Shown here: piece by piece, positions 1-8,426 of the stretch
Position numbering within the stretch: the stretch's first letter is position 1
How the letters are laid out: the number at the start of each line of letters is the position of its first letter
Assembly: GCF_900105675.1 (NCBI RefSeq)
Contig: NZ_LT629786.1
Location: 248,001 to 312,000, forward strand
Direction of reading: 5' to 3'
DNA from: Pseudomonas synxantha
GTDB lineage: Bacteria > Pseudomonadota > Gammaproteobacteria > Pseudomonadales > Pseudomonadaceae
Length of the DNA stretch: 64,000 bases
Position numbers and translations under genes: made by a program
The notes under the pieces: generated by a model
The model's database searches: none
What the model was told of the DNA's origin: nothing
What the model saw: the letters and a program-made list of their open reading frames with translations, nothing else

Positions 1-563
1 ACGCGACTAGGATCTTCATCGGTCCAATCAGTCAACATCACCACATAGTCGCGGTTGTATTGAAAAGGTTCAGGCTCTTTCGAGTCGATAACGATTGGCC
101 CGTAAACCCCTGCCTGCTCCTGTAAGCCCGAGTGGCTGTGGTACCAGTACGTACCATTCTGATGAACCTTGAACTTGTACTCGTACATGCCGTCGGGTGC
201 GATGCCATGGAAACTCAAGCCAGGTACACCGTCCATATTGGCCGGCAGAATGATCCCGTGCCAATGGATTGAGGTGTCTTGGTCCAGGCGGTTTTTTACA
301 CGCAGGGTGACTGTCTCTCCTTCGCGCCAACGCAGCAAAGGTCCTGGCAATGATCCATTGATGGTCATGGCTGTTCGCGGCGAGCCGGTAATGTTTACAG
401 GTGTTTCACCAATAAACAGATCAAATTCATTGCCGGTGAGTACGCTCGGCAGACCTGGACTTGTCACCGCCCATACTGGAGTGCGCCAAAGGCCAAAGCC
501 GCCGAGAATGCCACCAGCGGCCAAGCCTTTTACGAATGTCCGTCTAGAGGTTTTGGAATGCAT
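1..563 (-). CDS. copA: CopA/PcoA-type multicopper oxidase, N-terminal part
   Basis: Periplasmic multicopper oxidase thought to oxidise Cu(I) to the less toxic Cu(II). Only the first 187 residues lie in the window and the frame runs off the left edge. The translation starts MHSKTSRRTFVKG, a twin-arginine export signal. The first cupredoxin copper ligands are visible as HWHG at about residues 100-103 and YHSHSG at 141-146, both hallmarks of the family. The ATG at 563 is chosen because it places the Tat motif at residues 7-8. A cop box lies about 145 bases upstream (708-723). A copB gene would normally follow to the left but is outside the window. Confidence 0.93.
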   Translation of the reverse strand, partial: MHSKTSRRTFVKGLAAGGILGGFGLWRTPVWAVTSPGLPSVLTGNEFDLFIGETPVNITGSPRTAMTINGSLPGPLLRWREGETVTLRVKNRLDQDTSIHWHGIILPANMDGVPGLSFHGIAPDGMYEYKFKVHQNGTYWYHSHSGLQEQAGVYGPIVIDSKEPEPFQYNRDYVVMLTDWTDEDPSR

Positions 564-707
564 GCCGTTTATTTCCAATCAGTCAAAAGGGAAGCCGTGC
601 GAAACAACCGATCATGAGTTGCCCGGATCAGCTTTGCCCACCGTCACAAAAGACAAACTCTTACGGCAAGCGAGCTCAGAAATTGCCACATTTAAACCAC
701 CGCAGTG

Positions 708-723
708 ATTACATTTCTGTCAG
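708..723 (-). promoter_or_regulatory. Putative CopR binding site upstream of copA
   Basis: The plus strand reads ATTACATTTCTGTCAG. The same arrangement, ATTAC, six bases, then GTCAG, recurs at four other copper promoters in this window (1070, 5399, 5972 and 10714 in reverse). It lies between the PtrA-like gene and copA, so it most likely serves copA. Assignment to CopR is inference from its exclusive placement near copper genes. Confidence 0.7.
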
Positions 724-740
724 CTTGGAGGGCTAGCTAT

Positions 741-947
741 TTAGCAATTCTTGTGATCCATCGCCTTGGCTTTGCTTTCAGCGACGGGATGTTGGGCATT
801 TTGCGTTTGAGCTACTCGGTACGATTCCATCGAATTATTCCTGGCCACTTCCATGCGTGCGAAAGTCCGGTCACCACCCCCTTCAGCCATAGCCAAAGAA
901 GAGACGGTCAGAGCCGCGATGACGAACAAGGTTTTGATAGGGTTCAT
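741..947 (-). CDS. Small periplasmic PtrA-like copper-associated protein
   Basis: A 68-residue protein with a clear signal peptide (MNPIKTLFVIAALTVSSLAMA) followed by EGGGDRTFARMEVARNN. This start of the mature protein resembles the N-terminal domain of the Pseudomonas co-regulatory protein PtrA, whose expression responds to copper. No catalytic motif is visible. The single Cys is the last residue. It lies upstream of copA in the same direction, with its own cop box at 1070-1085. It shares the mature start EGG(A/G)DR with the 117-residue protein at 5492-5845, so the two look like paralogues. The function is unknown; periplasmic copper binding or signalling is a guess. Confidence 0.75.
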   Translation of the reverse strand: MNPIKTLFVIAALTVSSLAMAEGGGDRTFARMEVARNNSMESYRVAQTQNAQHPVAESKAKAMDHKNC

Positions 948-1069
948 TTGGGGGGCCTCGGATGATTATTGGTGACCCCTGAATCCACATCAGTCGTTGA
1001 CTCTAGGGGGTGAGCTTGAGGCTCAATAGGACTATAAGACTCATCCCCTGTCAGGAAGCTTAGGCCAAT

Positions 1070-1085
1070 ATTACAGTTGTGTCAG
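1070..1085 (-). promoter_or_regulatory. Putative CopR site upstream of the PtrA-like gene
   Basis: The plus strand reads ATTACAGTTGTGTCAG, matching ATTAC-N6-GTCAG. It lies 123 bases upstream of the start at 947. The 386-base gap between 947 and 1334 otherwise shows no convincing gene. It also holds the presumed promoter of the plus-strand flgB-like gene, for which no clear sigma-54 or sigma-28 motif could be seen. Confidence 0.65.
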
Positions 1086-1333
1086 GTTGCGATATTTCTC
1101 TTGAGATGCAGAGTGATTAGTCCGTAAGGTCTAAGCTATCCAACGACACATAACCTCCATCCACCATCTAAAATTTACCTGTGCGGCGTTGTAAGTTTCC
1201 GGTCACTGCACGATGGCGTGGCGTTTTTTGAGTTTTTCGCTGAAATCATACATCGGCTCGGACGCACTACGTTAAGCACTTGAGTGTTCGATAGGTGGGA
1301 ATTAAATGGCAGCGTAACTAAAGGTGGCCACCG

Positions 1334-1747
1334 GTGAGTATTAATTTTGACAAAGCGCTTGGCTCCGCAGAAAGAGCATTACGTTTTCGCAGCCAACGAG
1401 CTGAGGTACTTAGCAATAATATCGCTAATGCCGACACTCCTAACTTTAAGGCCAGGGACTTGGACTTTTCTGCTGTACTGGCTAGCCAAACAAAAGGAGG
1501 TTTGGCTACTCCGTTCTCTTTAAAAACAACAAACCCAAAACATATTGCCGTAAACGAATTAGTAAGTGATATTCACGGCGGTGCTTTGCTTTACAGTACG
1601 CCGAACCAACCTTCCATTGATCAAAATACTGTGGATCAACAGGTCGAGGTCGCAAAGTATACGGAAAATGAAATTCATTTCGAAACCGCCTTTACTAGAT
1701 TAAATGGAGCATTTAAGGGGCTACTTAAAGCTCTGCGAGGTGAATAA
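1334..1747 (+). CDS. flgB: Orphan flagellar proximal rod protein FlgB homologue
   Basis: A full-length 137-residue protein of the FlgB family, whose members form the proximal rod of the flagellar basal body. The N-terminal rod signature is plain: QRAEVLSNNIANADTP at about 23-38, then NFKARDLDF. The C-terminal part has the family's TPNQPSIDQNTVDQQVE stretch and ends in KGLLKALRGE. The start is GTG at 1334, preceded by AAAGGTGG. No other flagellar gene (flgC, flgF, fliE) is nearby. The neighbours are copper genes on the opposite strand. It is intact and close to full family length, so it does not look like a decayed fragment. Its role here is unknown. Confidence 0.9.
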   Translation: MSINFDKALGSAERALRFRSQRAEVLSNNIANADTPNFKARDLDFSAVLASQTKGGLATPFSLKTTNPKHIAVNELVSDIHGGALLYSTPNQPSIDQNTVDQQVEVAKYTENEIHFETAFTRLNGAFKGLLKALRGE

Positions 1748-1767
1748 TAAACTTTACCCAGCGAGGG

Positions 1768-1790
1768 AATCAGCGCCTCAGGCGCTGATT
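1768..1790. terminator. Hairpin between convergent flgB-like and copZ genes
   Basis: A perfect 10-bp inverted repeat (AATCAGCGCC, loop TCA, GGCGCTGATT) lies between the two convergent stop codons. The TGA of copZ is exactly the three-base loop. No T-run follows on either strand, so intrinsic termination is likely but would be weak. Confidence 0.5.
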
Positions 1791-1978
1791 TGGGAAGGGA
1801 AACCGAGTGCTTCGACAGTTTTACGGACTTGCTCTGGGTTTTCACTGCTTTCAACGCTTACCTTACCTGCTGCGCGATCCACGGAAATCATAGCCTCGCT
1901 GTCCAGTGACTGAATTGCTTTGGTGATTTTGCTGACGCAGCTACCGCAACCAATGCCTGATACGTTTAAGACGAACAT
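1778..1978 (-). CDS. copZ: Copper chaperone CopZ-like (HMA domain) protein
   Basis: A 66-residue single heavy-metal-associated domain. The metal-binding motif GCGSC lies near the N-terminus with Cys11 and Cys14, followed by the expected fold residues (VSKITKAIQSL, then KVSVESS). Such proteins carry Cu(I) in the cytosol to copper ATPases. The gene follows the copper ATPase gene in the same direction but has its own MerR-type promoter in the 112-base gap. The canonical MxCxxC Met is replaced (GIGCGSC), as often in bacterial CopZ homologues. Confidence 0.88.
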   Translation of the reverse strand: MFVLNVSGIGCGSCVSKITKAIQSLDSEAMISVDRAAGKVSVESSENPEQVRKTVEALGFPSQISA

Positions 1979-2022
1979 GGTTATTCCTCTTGTGCTGAGC
2001 AGTCTATTTTCACCGCAACAAC

Positions 2023-2053
2023 AAGATCAACGTTGACACCACGGTAAGGTCAA
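2023..2053 (-). promoter_or_regulatory. CueR/MerR-type promoter of copZ with 19-bp spacer
   Basis: Read on the minus strand there is a TTGACC -35 element (2048-2053), a 19-base spacer, and GATCTT (2023-2028) as a weak -10. The spacer TTACCGTGGTGTCAACGTT is partly dyad-like and resembles CueR operators. Over-long spacers are the signature of MerR-family activation. No cueR gene is in the window, so control would come from elsewhere in the genome. Confidence 0.55.
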
Positions 2054-2089
2054 GAGTTATGTATAGCGGGCTGTGAGCATCGGTTACGC

Positions 2090-4447
2090 TCATTCAATTC
2101 GGGTATTCCTCAGCCTCAAAGCATTGAAAACTACAGACGCAGAACTGACGCTCATGGCTAACGCAGCAATCATTGGAGACAGAAGGTGCCCCGTCAGTGG
2201 ATAGAGCAGGCCTGCGGCGAGGGGAATACCCATTGAGTTGTAAAGGAAGGCGAACCCCAAGTTTTGCCGCATGTTTTTTACCGTTGCAACCGAAAGTGCC
2301 CGTGCCCGTAAAATCCCCATCAGGTCGCCTTTTACCAGCGTGAGCTGCGCGCTATTCATCGCGACGTCAGTCCCTGTACCCATGGCAATGCCCACATCTG
2401 CTCGCGCCAAGGCCGGTGCGTCGTTGATACCGTCGCCGGCCATGGCAACCTTTCGACCGGATTGCTGGAGGTCCGCCACCAGGCGCTCCTTGTCCTGAGG
2501 TTTCACTTCACCATGAACCTCTTCAATACCCATCTCCTTGGCGACAGCACGTGCGGTGGTGAGCCCGTCTCCCGTGGCCATGATGATTTTTACGTTATCA
2601 GCCTTAAGCTTGGTGACTGCTTCTTTAGAGGTCGGTTTTATCGGGTCTGAGACCGCTAGTAATCCTGCCAAGACCCCGTCAACTGCTAGATAGATGATGC
2701 TGATGCCTTCAAGGCGCAACAACTCTGCACGTTCTTGTAAGACCTTTGTGCTCACGCCGGCAGCTTCCATCAGTGCAGTGTTGCCCAGCTGTACTTTCTT
2801 GCCATCAACGAGACCACTCACCCCAATCCCTGAGCCGGACTCAAACGATTCAGGCTTGGTGAGCGCAATATTTTCAGTTCGGGCGTGATCGACGATGGCG
2901 TGTGCCAAAGGATGTTCGCTGCCTTGATCAAGGCTAGCGGCCAGTTGAAGCACATCGCGTGGGTTGAAATCTGGTGTGGCCTCCACACTGTGAAATACCG
3001 GCCGTCCCTCTGTCAGGGTTCCCGTTTTATCGACAATCAGTGTGTCGATCTTGCAAAGGTTTTCGATGGCACTGGCATCTCTGAACAGCACACCCATACT
3101 GGCGGCTTTACCCGTCGAAACCATGATCGACATGGGCGTTGCCAGACCCAGAGCACAGGGACAAGCGATGATAAGCACGGCGACAGCGTTGATCAGGCCG
3201 AAGACCCAGCTGGGTTCCGGGCCGAACAGTCCCCAACCTATGAGGGTCAGCAACGCAATCGCGATAACCGCCATCACAAAGTAGCCGGCGATCGAGTCGG
3301 CCATTCGTTGCATGGGCGCTTTGGAGCGTTGGGCTAGTGCGACCATTTGTACTATCTGCGACAGCATGGTGTCAGCGCCGACCTTTCGCGCCTCCATCAC
3401 CAAGCTTCCATGAGTATTAAGCGTGGCACCGATCAGACTATCCCCTGCTCTTTTCATGACCGGCACAGGTTCACCAGTGAGCATGGATTCATCCACCGCA
3501 CTTTCTCCCTCGAGTACAGAGCCATCAACTGGCACTTTTTCACCAGGTCTGACCCGCAAATGGTCTCCCAAGTGAACATGGGTAAGAGGAATGTCTTCCT
3601 CCTGACCATCGGCGTTGATCCTGCGTGCAGTCTTGGGAGATAGGCCAAGAAGGGACTTAATGGCGGCGGAGGTTTGTGACCGTGCTTTGAGCTCAAGAAT
3701 CTGCCCAAGCAAGGTGAGCGAGATGATGACCGCAGCGGCTTCGAAGTAGACGCCGATGCGTCCATCTTGCATGAAGGTGGTGGGAAAACTTTGGGGAAAT
3801 AGGGTTGCCGCGACGCTGTAAAGATAGGCTGCGGCAGTACCTAAACCAATCAGAGTCCACATGTTTGGACTGCGATTTCTAACGGATGCTATGCCTCTTA
3901 CAAAAAAGGGCCAACCTGCCCATAAGGTGACCGGAGTGGCAAGAGCGAACTCGATCCAGTTTTGAACCGAACCATGGAAGATTTGTAATGAGTGACCCGC
4001 CATGGCTAGAAGGGCCACCATTACGGTTAAAGGCAGCGACCACCAAAAGCGGCGGGTGAAATCCAGGAGCTCGGGTTTGTCATCGTCATCAAGCGCGGGC
4101 ATGACGGGCTCTAATGTCATGCCACATTTAGGGCAATTGCCGGGCCCTGGCTGTCTTATTTCCGGGTGCATAGGACAGGTAAACTCAGTGGCTACCTGTA
4201 GCGTGGGCTCTATAGCGGCGCTGCTGGGTTCAGCGCTGGGATGATTACCAATGTAGCGTTCTGGATCTGCCCGAAATTTCTCTTGGCATTTCTGGCTACA
4301 AAATTGATACGTCTGTCCTTGGTAAGACTCGCCAAATTTACTTGGAGGTATAACCGCCATACCGCACACCGGGTCGCGTAGACCACCGTCATTGGGTGAG
4401 GCAGCGTGGGCGGGACCGTGATCGTGGTGGCTCGGTGGAGTGGGCAT
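2090..4447 (-). CDS. Copper-exporting P1B-type ATPase with YHS and heavy-metal-binding domains
   Basis: A 785-residue inner-membrane pump expected to export Cu(I)/Ag(I) from the cytoplasm. It has a His-rich start, then a YHS domain (DPVCGM at 25-30, FCSQKC near 50), then a CPMHP...CPKCGM heavy-metal-binding domain near 88-110 instead of classical HMA domains. The transport motif CPC is at about 428-430 ([12 protein letters not shown]). The phosphorylation motif DKTGTLT is near 470, HPLA follows, and GDGINDAP marks the hinge. This domain order is that of SilP/CopF-like pumps. The gene sits 2 bases after the DUF2933 gene in an operon starting with the cupredoxin at 5326, which is preceded by a cop box. 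Confidence 0.92.
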   Translation of the reverse strand: MPTPPSHHDHGPAHAASPNDGGLRDPVCGMAVIPPSKFGESYQGQTYQFCSQKCQEKFRADPERYIGNHPSAEPSSAAIEPTLQVATEFTCPMHPEIRQPGPGNCPKCGMTLEPVMPALDDDDKPELLDFTRRFWWSLPLTVMVALLAMAGHSLQIFHGSVQNWIEFALATPVTLWAGWPFFVRGIASVRNRSPNMWTLIGLGTAAAYLYSVAATLFPQSFPTTFMQDGRIGVYFEAAAVIISLTLLGQILELKARSQTSAAIKSLLGLSPKTARRINADGQEEDIPLTHVHLGDHLRVRPGEKVPVDGSVLEGESAVDESMLTGEPVPVMKRAGDSLIGATLNTHGSLVMEARKVGADTMLSQIVQMVALAQRSKAPMQRMADSIAGYFVMAVIAIALLTLIGWGLFGPEPSWVFGLINAVAVLIIACPCALGLATPMSIMVSTGKAASMGVLFRDASAIENLCKIDTLIVDKTGTLTEGRPVFHSVEATPDFNPRDVLQLAASLDQGSEHPLAHAIVDHARTENIALTKPESFESGSGIGVSGLVDGKKVQLGNTALMEAAGVSTKVLQERAELLRLEGISIIYLAVDGVLAGLLAVSDPIKPTSKEAVTKLKADNVKIIMATGDGLTTARAVAKEMGIEEVHGEVKPQDKERLVADLQQSGRKVAMAGDGINDAPALARADVGIAMGTGTDVAMNSAQLTLVKGDLMGILRARALSVATVKNMRQNLGFAFLYNSMGIPLAAGLLYPLTGHLLSPMIAALAMSVSSASVVFNALRLRNTRIE

Positions 4448-4449
4448 AG

Positions 4450-4695
4450 CTATTTCTCTTCCTTGTTGGTTCCTGCCTGATCGCCATGGTCATGTCCGCC
4501 ATGTCCATGTCCAAAAAAATGCATCAATGGACAGATCAACAGGATGAGGTAGGGCAAATACGGATAAACGTGGGTGAAATGTTCCCGCACCCCGTAAAAG
4601 GCACCGATCGCAATGAGCATGATCAGTACAACGCCTGTTTTGCGCCTCCAAAATGGTGGGGAGGTGCTTCCAGCCGGATGCTGATGCTTATCCAT
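4450..4695 (-). CDS. DUF2933-type small membrane protein
   Basis: An 81-residue protein with two predicted hydrophobic segments ([16 protein letters not shown] and [16 protein letters not shown]). It has a His/Gly-rich tail ([11 protein letters not shown]) that could bind metal ions. It fits the DUF2933 family, commonly found in heavy-metal operons. It is sandwiched between the cupredoxin and the copper ATPase with only a 2-base gap to the latter, so it is co-transcribed and probably aids copper handling at the membrane. No biochemical role is established. Confidence 0.8.
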   Translation of the reverse strand: MDKHQHPAGSTSPPFWRRKTGVVLIMLIAIGAFYGVREHFTHVYPYLPYLILLICPLMHFFGHGHGGHDHGDQAGTNKEEK

Positions 4696-4789
4696 GATCT
4701 AGACCCCGTGTGTGAGCGTGTTGCTCTGATCTCTGCCTCAGAGCATAGCGAACTCTTGCGTCGACGCGGTTTTAGCGGTCGGTTCAGGC

Positions 4790-5326
4790 TTACTTCAAGT
4801 CAAATTGACCGACCATCCCCGACTGGTAATGACCTGGCACGTTGCAGGCAAATTGAAGTCCAGTTGTGTTGTTGAAGGTCCAGATCAACTCCTTGGTTGC
4901 CCCTGGCTCGATCAGCACGCTATTCGGGTCGTTGTGTTCCATTCCAACCATCTTCATGCCTCCCATGCTATGGCCCATGTTGCCCCACATTTTTCCAGTT
5001 CCGGTGGGTGTAAGCGTTCCATTCTGGAACATGCTCGCCATTTCTTTTTGGTGCGCCGCGTGAGCAGCGGCTTGGCCGATATTGAACTCGTGCAGCAACG
5101 CCCCTTTGTTGTGAAGTACAAAGCGAACCGTTTCACCGGGCTTTACGTCGATGCTTTTAGTTTTGAAGAAAATATCACCCATCTCTACATCAACCGTGCG
5201 AGTGACCTCTGAGGCGACTCCAGGCTGACCGATATCCTCTTTCCCATGACCTACGCTGGCCATCGCCGTAGCGCCGAGGAGTAGGGTGATTGCCGCAATA
5301 ACTGGAGTAATGAGCTTAGTTTTCAT
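4790..5326 (-). CDS. Periplasmic cupredoxin-domain copper-binding protein
   Basis: A 178-residue exported protein. A signal peptide ends around ATAMA, followed by a single cupredoxin domain. Type-1 copper ligands are recognisable: His in ALLHEFNIG, then the C-terminal cluster FACNVPGHYQSGM supplying Cys, His and Met. Between them is a Met/His-rich insert (MWGNMGHSMGGMKMVGMEH) that probably adds Cu(I) sites. As first gene of the operon with the DUF2933 protein and the ATPase, it likely receives exported copper. Transcription is probably copper-induced from the cop box at 5399-5414. Confidence 0.88.
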   Translation of the reverse strand: MKTKLITPVIAAITLLLGATAMASVGHGKEDIGQPGVASEVTRTVDVEMGDIFFKTKSIDVKPGETVRFVLHNKGALLHEFNIGQAAAHAAHQKEMASMFQNGTLTPTGTGKMWGNMGHSMGGMKMVGMEHNDPNSVLIEPGATKELIWTFNNTTGLQFACNVPGHYQSGMVGQFDLK

Positions 5327-5398
5327 GGTGACCTCGAGAGCCAGTGGAAAATACTAGCTATGCTAAAGGGATAGAGCTGAGCGTTAACTGACTTGAAC

Positions 5399-5414
5399 AC
5401 TACATTTCTGTCAG
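5399..5414 (-). promoter_or_regulatory. Putative CopR site upstream of the cupredoxin-ATPase operon
   Basis: The plus strand reads ACTACATTTCTGTCAG, one mismatch from the other cop boxes in the left half. It lies 73 bases before the cupredoxin start at 5326 in the 165-base gap after the upstream PtrA-like gene. Confidence 0.65.
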
Positions 5415-5491
5415 TTTTCCTGAGAAAACACGGCGCCCAGATGACGCCGTGTCTAGTGGGCGGTTCAGAGAGCCCCGTAGGAGTTATTCGG

Positions 5492-5845
5492 TTACTGATG
5501 GTTCTCAGAAAGCATCAGTTTGTGCTCGCGCTGCATTTGGTTCAAAACGTCATCAACCATGGCGTCGTGTTTTTCCATCCAGGCGAGATGTTCCTGAGGT
5601 GACATTGATGCTTTTGGATGATCTAGATGAAGCTGGCCCATGATCTCGCCCAGTATTTTCATATGCTCGGCCATGTGAACATGGCGCTGCCCTTCAGGAG
5701 CTTTTTCAGCTTGTACCAAGGTCGCTTCGGCTTTATCGCGCAGGCTTTCCATGCGCTCCATAATCCGATCTGCACCACCTTCAGCCAACGCAGATGCTGA
5801 GATGAGTATCGAACTAGCAAAGAATAGGACTTTTAAACGGTTCAT
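5492..5845 (-). CDS. PtrA-like periplasmic metal-response protein
   Basis: A 117-residue protein with a signal peptide ending at ASALA and a mature start EGGADRIMERMESLRDKAEA, like the PtrA N-terminal domain. The rest is helical, charged and rich in Met and His (HVHMAEHMKILGEIMGQLHLDHPKASM), suggesting copper binding in the manner of CpxP/Spy-like periplasmic proteins. It was originally divergent from copR, sharing the cop box at 5972-5987. IS66 insertion has since separated the pair. The exact role is unknown. Confidence 0.75.
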   Translation of the reverse strand: MNRLKVLFFASSILISASALAEGGADRIMERMESLRDKAEATLVQAEKAPEGQRHVHMAEHMKILGEIMGQLHLDHPKASMSPQEHLAWMEKHDAMVDDVLNQMQREHKLMLSENHQ

Positions 5846-5971
5846 GAGGAAGCTCCTTTTTGATTTGTTTTCCGGCTCCTCTAGCTTTCATGGTTAAGAG
5901 TCGGTCGAGCACCAGAAAGTACTCATGCTCGAACCCTAGACAGCACTCGCTGACATCTACCTGAAGCCAAT

Positions 5972-5987
5972 ATTACTTTTCTGTCAG
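5972..5987 (-). promoter_or_regulatory. Putative CopR site of the former PtrA-like/copR divergent promoter
   Basis: The plus strand reads ATTACTTTTCTGTCAG, matching ATTAC-N6-GTCAG. It lies 127 bases upstream of the PtrA-like start. In the uninterrupted ancestor it would have lain about 80 bases upstream of copR. It is now 2.5 kb from copR because of the IS66 element. Confidence 0.65.
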
Positions 5988-6036
5988 TTGCTGGTTGGCA
6001 GAGGCATTTCATTGCAGACTCAGCCTCACAATTATT

Positions 6037-6044
6037 CGAGAGCC
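6037..6044. repeat. Target-site duplication, left copy (IS66 copy 1)
   Basis: CGAGAGCC directly abuts the left terminal inverted repeat and is repeated exactly at 8473-8480. An 8-bp duplication is the size expected for IS66 transposition. Confidence 0.95.
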
Positions 6045-6074
6045 GTATGCGTCCGGGCATCACATCTTGCGTGA

Positions 6075-7643
6075 TTAAACCGGCTGCCACTTATGCGGAA
6101 GCAGCAGCTCGATTTCACTCGCCCGCTGCGTCGGTAAACGCGTGAGAACATCCTTTAGATAGGCGTACGGGTCATGACCATTCAGCCGCGCAGACTGGAT
6201 CAAACTCATGATCGCTGCCGCCCGTTTTCCGCTACGTAGCGACCCAGCGAAGAGCCAGTTTTTGCGTCCAAGAGCCCACGGCCGGATCTGGTTCTCCGCC
6301 CAGTTATTATCAATGGGGACGGCCCCATCATCGAGGTAGCGCGACAGCGCTGCCCAGCGTTTGAGACTGTAATCGAGTGCTCTGCTGATGGCCGAACCTT
6401 CGGGCACAAGATCACGCTGGGCGATCATCCAGACATGCAATCTATCCATCACCGGAGCGGCTTTTTCTTGTCGTATTCGGCACCGTAAATCCGGTTCCAG
6501 ATCACGCACTTCGCTCTCGATTTCGTACAGCAACTGGATGTAGCGCAGGGCCTGCTCGGCGATCTGGCTTTTGTTGGTCGCGTGCAATTCGAAAAACTTG
6601 CGTCGGGCATGGGCCATGCAGCCGATCTCGGTCACGCCGAGTTCGAAGCTGGCCTTGTAACCGCCAAAGTCGTCGCAGACCAACTTACCTTTCCAGCCTT
6701 GCAGGAAGTTGCGAGCATGCTCACCGGCGCGGCTGGGGCTGAAGTCGTAGACGACAGCGGCTGTTTCGCAGAACTGGCTCGTGGCGTAAGCCCAAACATA
6801 AGACCGGTGGGTTTTCTTCGAACCTGGAGCAAGCATCTGTACCGGTGTTTCATCCGCGTGGATGACTTGCTGTCCCATCACTACGTCACGCAGGGCATCG
6901 ACCAGGGGCTGTAATTGCACACCCGTCATTCCAACCCATTGAGCCAAAGTGGAGCGTGGAATCGCCAAGCCGGCGCGACCGAAAATCGATTCCTGGCGGT
7001 AGAGCGGCAAATGGTCAGCGAACTTCGCGATCATGACGTGGGCAAGTAAGCCTGCCGTTGGGATACCTTTGTCGATGACCTGCGCCGGTACGGGCGCTTG
7101 GATCAGCGTTTCGCAGTCATCGCAAACCCACTTGCCACGAACATGGCGTTCGACGGTGAACACGCCGGGTGTGTAGTCCAGCTTTTCGCTGACGTCTTCA
7201 CCGATACGCTTGAGTGCGCAGCCACAAGGGCAGCGAGTGTTGTCCGGTTCATGATGGATCAACGTGCGTGGGAATTCCGCCGGCAATGCCGTGCGCTTGG
7301 GCTTTTGCTTTTTCTCGGTCGTCGCTGGCGCTATTTGCAAGGCTTGAAGCTCGGCCTCAATCGCCGCGATATCGGTATCGATCAGGTCATCGAGCAGACT
7401 GGCCTGCTCAGGATTCATCTGCTCGCTACGCTTGGCAAACTTCAAACGCTTGAGTTGCGCGATTTCGTGGGTCAGTTTCTCGATCACCGTTTGATCGCGG
7501 TTGATCTTCTTGCCCATGGTGTCAACTGTCTTGCCCATGGTTTCAACCGTCTTGCCCAGGGTCTCGACTTGCGACAGCAACTGCGCAGCGAATGCACGTA
7601 GCTGGTCGGGAGTCATTTGATCGAGATTGGGTGAGGACGTCAT
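6075..7643 (-). CDS. tnpC: IS66 transposase TnpC
   Basis: A 522-residue DDE transposase of IS66. Visible landmarks are an N-terminal coiled coil, a Cys-rich zinc-binding region (NTRCPCGCALKRIG, then WVCDDCETLIQAPVP), HADETPVQM and CDDFGGYKA in the catalytic core, and NNWAENQIRPW near the C-terminus. The start is placed at the ATG at 7643 (MTSSPNLDQ), as in copy 2, rather than nine codons upstream. Compared with copy 2 it has two extra heptads in the coiled coil (a VETLGKT, VETMGKT, VDTMGKK series). Confidence 0.95.
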   Translation of the reverse strand: MTSSPNLDQMTPDQLRAFAAQLLSQVETLGKTVETMGKTVDTMGKKINRDQTVIEKLTHEIAQLKRLKFAKRSEQMNPEQASLLDDLIDTDIAAIEAELQALQIAPATTEKKQKPKRTALPAEFPRTLIHHEPDNTRCPCGCALKRIGEDVSEKLDYTPGVFTVERHVRGKWVCDDCETLIQAPVPAQVIDKGIPTAGLLAHVMIAKFADHLPLYRQESIFGRAGLAIPRSTLAQWVGMTGVQLQPLVDALRDVVMGQQVIHADETPVQMLAPGSKKTHRSYVWAYATSQFCETAAVVYDFSPSRAGEHARNFLQGWKGKLVCDDFGGYKASFELGVTEIGCMAHARRKFFELHATNKSQIAEQALRYIQLLYEIESEVRDLEPDLRCRIRQEKAAPVMDRLHVWMIAQRDLVPEGSAISRALDYSLKRWAALSRYLDDGAVPIDNNWAENQIRPWALGRKNWLFAGSLRSGKRAAAIMSLIQSARLNGHDPYAYLKDVLTRLPTQRASEIELLLPHKWQPV

Positions 7644-7704
7644 GCCGTGGATTTTACCAAAGCAGGCCACTTGCGACAGCCAGCCAAGACGCTAATTACA
7701 GTTT

Positions 7705-8040
7705 TTAAAGCAGCGTGATTGCACCGCCGGCTCCAACACGTTGCCAAGGTAGTCCGAGCACTAAGGCCTGAAGTTGTTCGGTATCCAACTGCATTTCGCT
7801 GCTTTGTCGAAGGCTTGGCCAGTGAAACTTGCCCTGGTTCAAGCGACGTGCGGCCAACCAAATACCAATCCCATCGTGTACCAGCACTTTCATGCGATTG
7901 GCCCGGCGATTGGCAAACAAATAAGCGCAGTGCGGCTTCGCCGCACCGAAGACCGCGATCACTCTGGCTAGCGCGGTCTCGGTACCGGCGCGCATGTCCA
8001 TGGGCTCAGTGGCGAGCCAGATGGCGTCGATGCGGATCAT
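7705..8040 (-). CDS. tnpB: IS66 accessory protein TnpB
   Basis: A 111-residue IS66 Orf2-family protein, required for transposition in this family, with the typical stretches MDMRAGTETALARV and CAYLFANRRANRMKVLVHDG. The longer open frame extends upstream to 8241, but the ATG at 8040 (MIRIDAIWLA) overlaps the tnpA stop as ATGA. It also matches copy 2, so it is taken as the start. Confidence 0.93.
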   Translation of the reverse strand: MIRIDAIWLATEPMDMRAGTETALARVIAVFGAAKPHCAYLFANRRANRMKVLVHDGIGIWLAARRLNQGKFHWPSLRQSSEMQLDTEQLQALVLGLPWQRVGAGGAITLL

Positions 8041-8369
8041 CGCAACAGATCTCGCAGAAAGGTGGCACAGGCAGCGGCGCTTTCGGTCGGCCAGTTCACT
8101 TTCACGGTGCCGCGCGGGTGTGGGATTTCGAGGCAGATAGTCGATGACGTGGCTTGCGAATTTGCTCCGGCTAACTGCAAGGGCAGCGGAATGAAAGCAG
8201 GTTGCAGCGCCATGGCTTTCTGCGTTTGCACTCGAATCCATTTATGGACGAGGTTCGCGTTGAGGCTGTGGCTCAGCGCAACGCTGGCAATCGAGGCCCC
8301 GGGCTGGGAACACTCTTGAATGACCTGGGCCTTGAAGGATTTGGAGTAAGAACGGCGTTGTGGCTGCAT
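8037..8369 (-). CDS. tnpA: IS66 protein TnpA
   Basis: A 110-residue IS66 Orf1 protein with a helix-turn-helix: RRSYSKSFKAQVIQECSQPG, then SLNANLVHKWIR. It is the first gene of the element, translationally coupled to tnpB by a 4-base overlap. It is about 86% identical by eye to the copy at 36252-36584. Confidence 0.93.
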   Translation of the reverse strand: MQPQRRSYSKSFKAQVIQECSQPGASIASVALSHSLNANLVHKWIRVQTQKAMALQPAFIPLPLQLAGANSQATSSTICLEIPHPRGTVKVNWPTESAAACATFLRDLLR

Positions 8370-8395
8370 GAAAGACCCGCTTATAAAGGCTAGAA

Positions 8396-8426
8396 ATGGT
8401 GTCCACTTAAATCAGGTGGACACCAT
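8396..8426. repeat. Perfect 11-bp palindrome upstream of IS66 tnpA
   Basis: ATGGTGTCCAC and GTGGACACCAT are separated by nine A/T-rich bases and lie just upstream of tnpA. The second IS66 copy has a less perfect version at 36196-36226. Its position suggests an operator or promoter element for transposase expression; this is inference. Confidence 0.6.

Noticed and set aside
169..708. Plus-strand 179-codon open frame
   Set aside because: It is the antisense shadow of copA, whose minus-strand translation carries a Tat signal and copper motifs.
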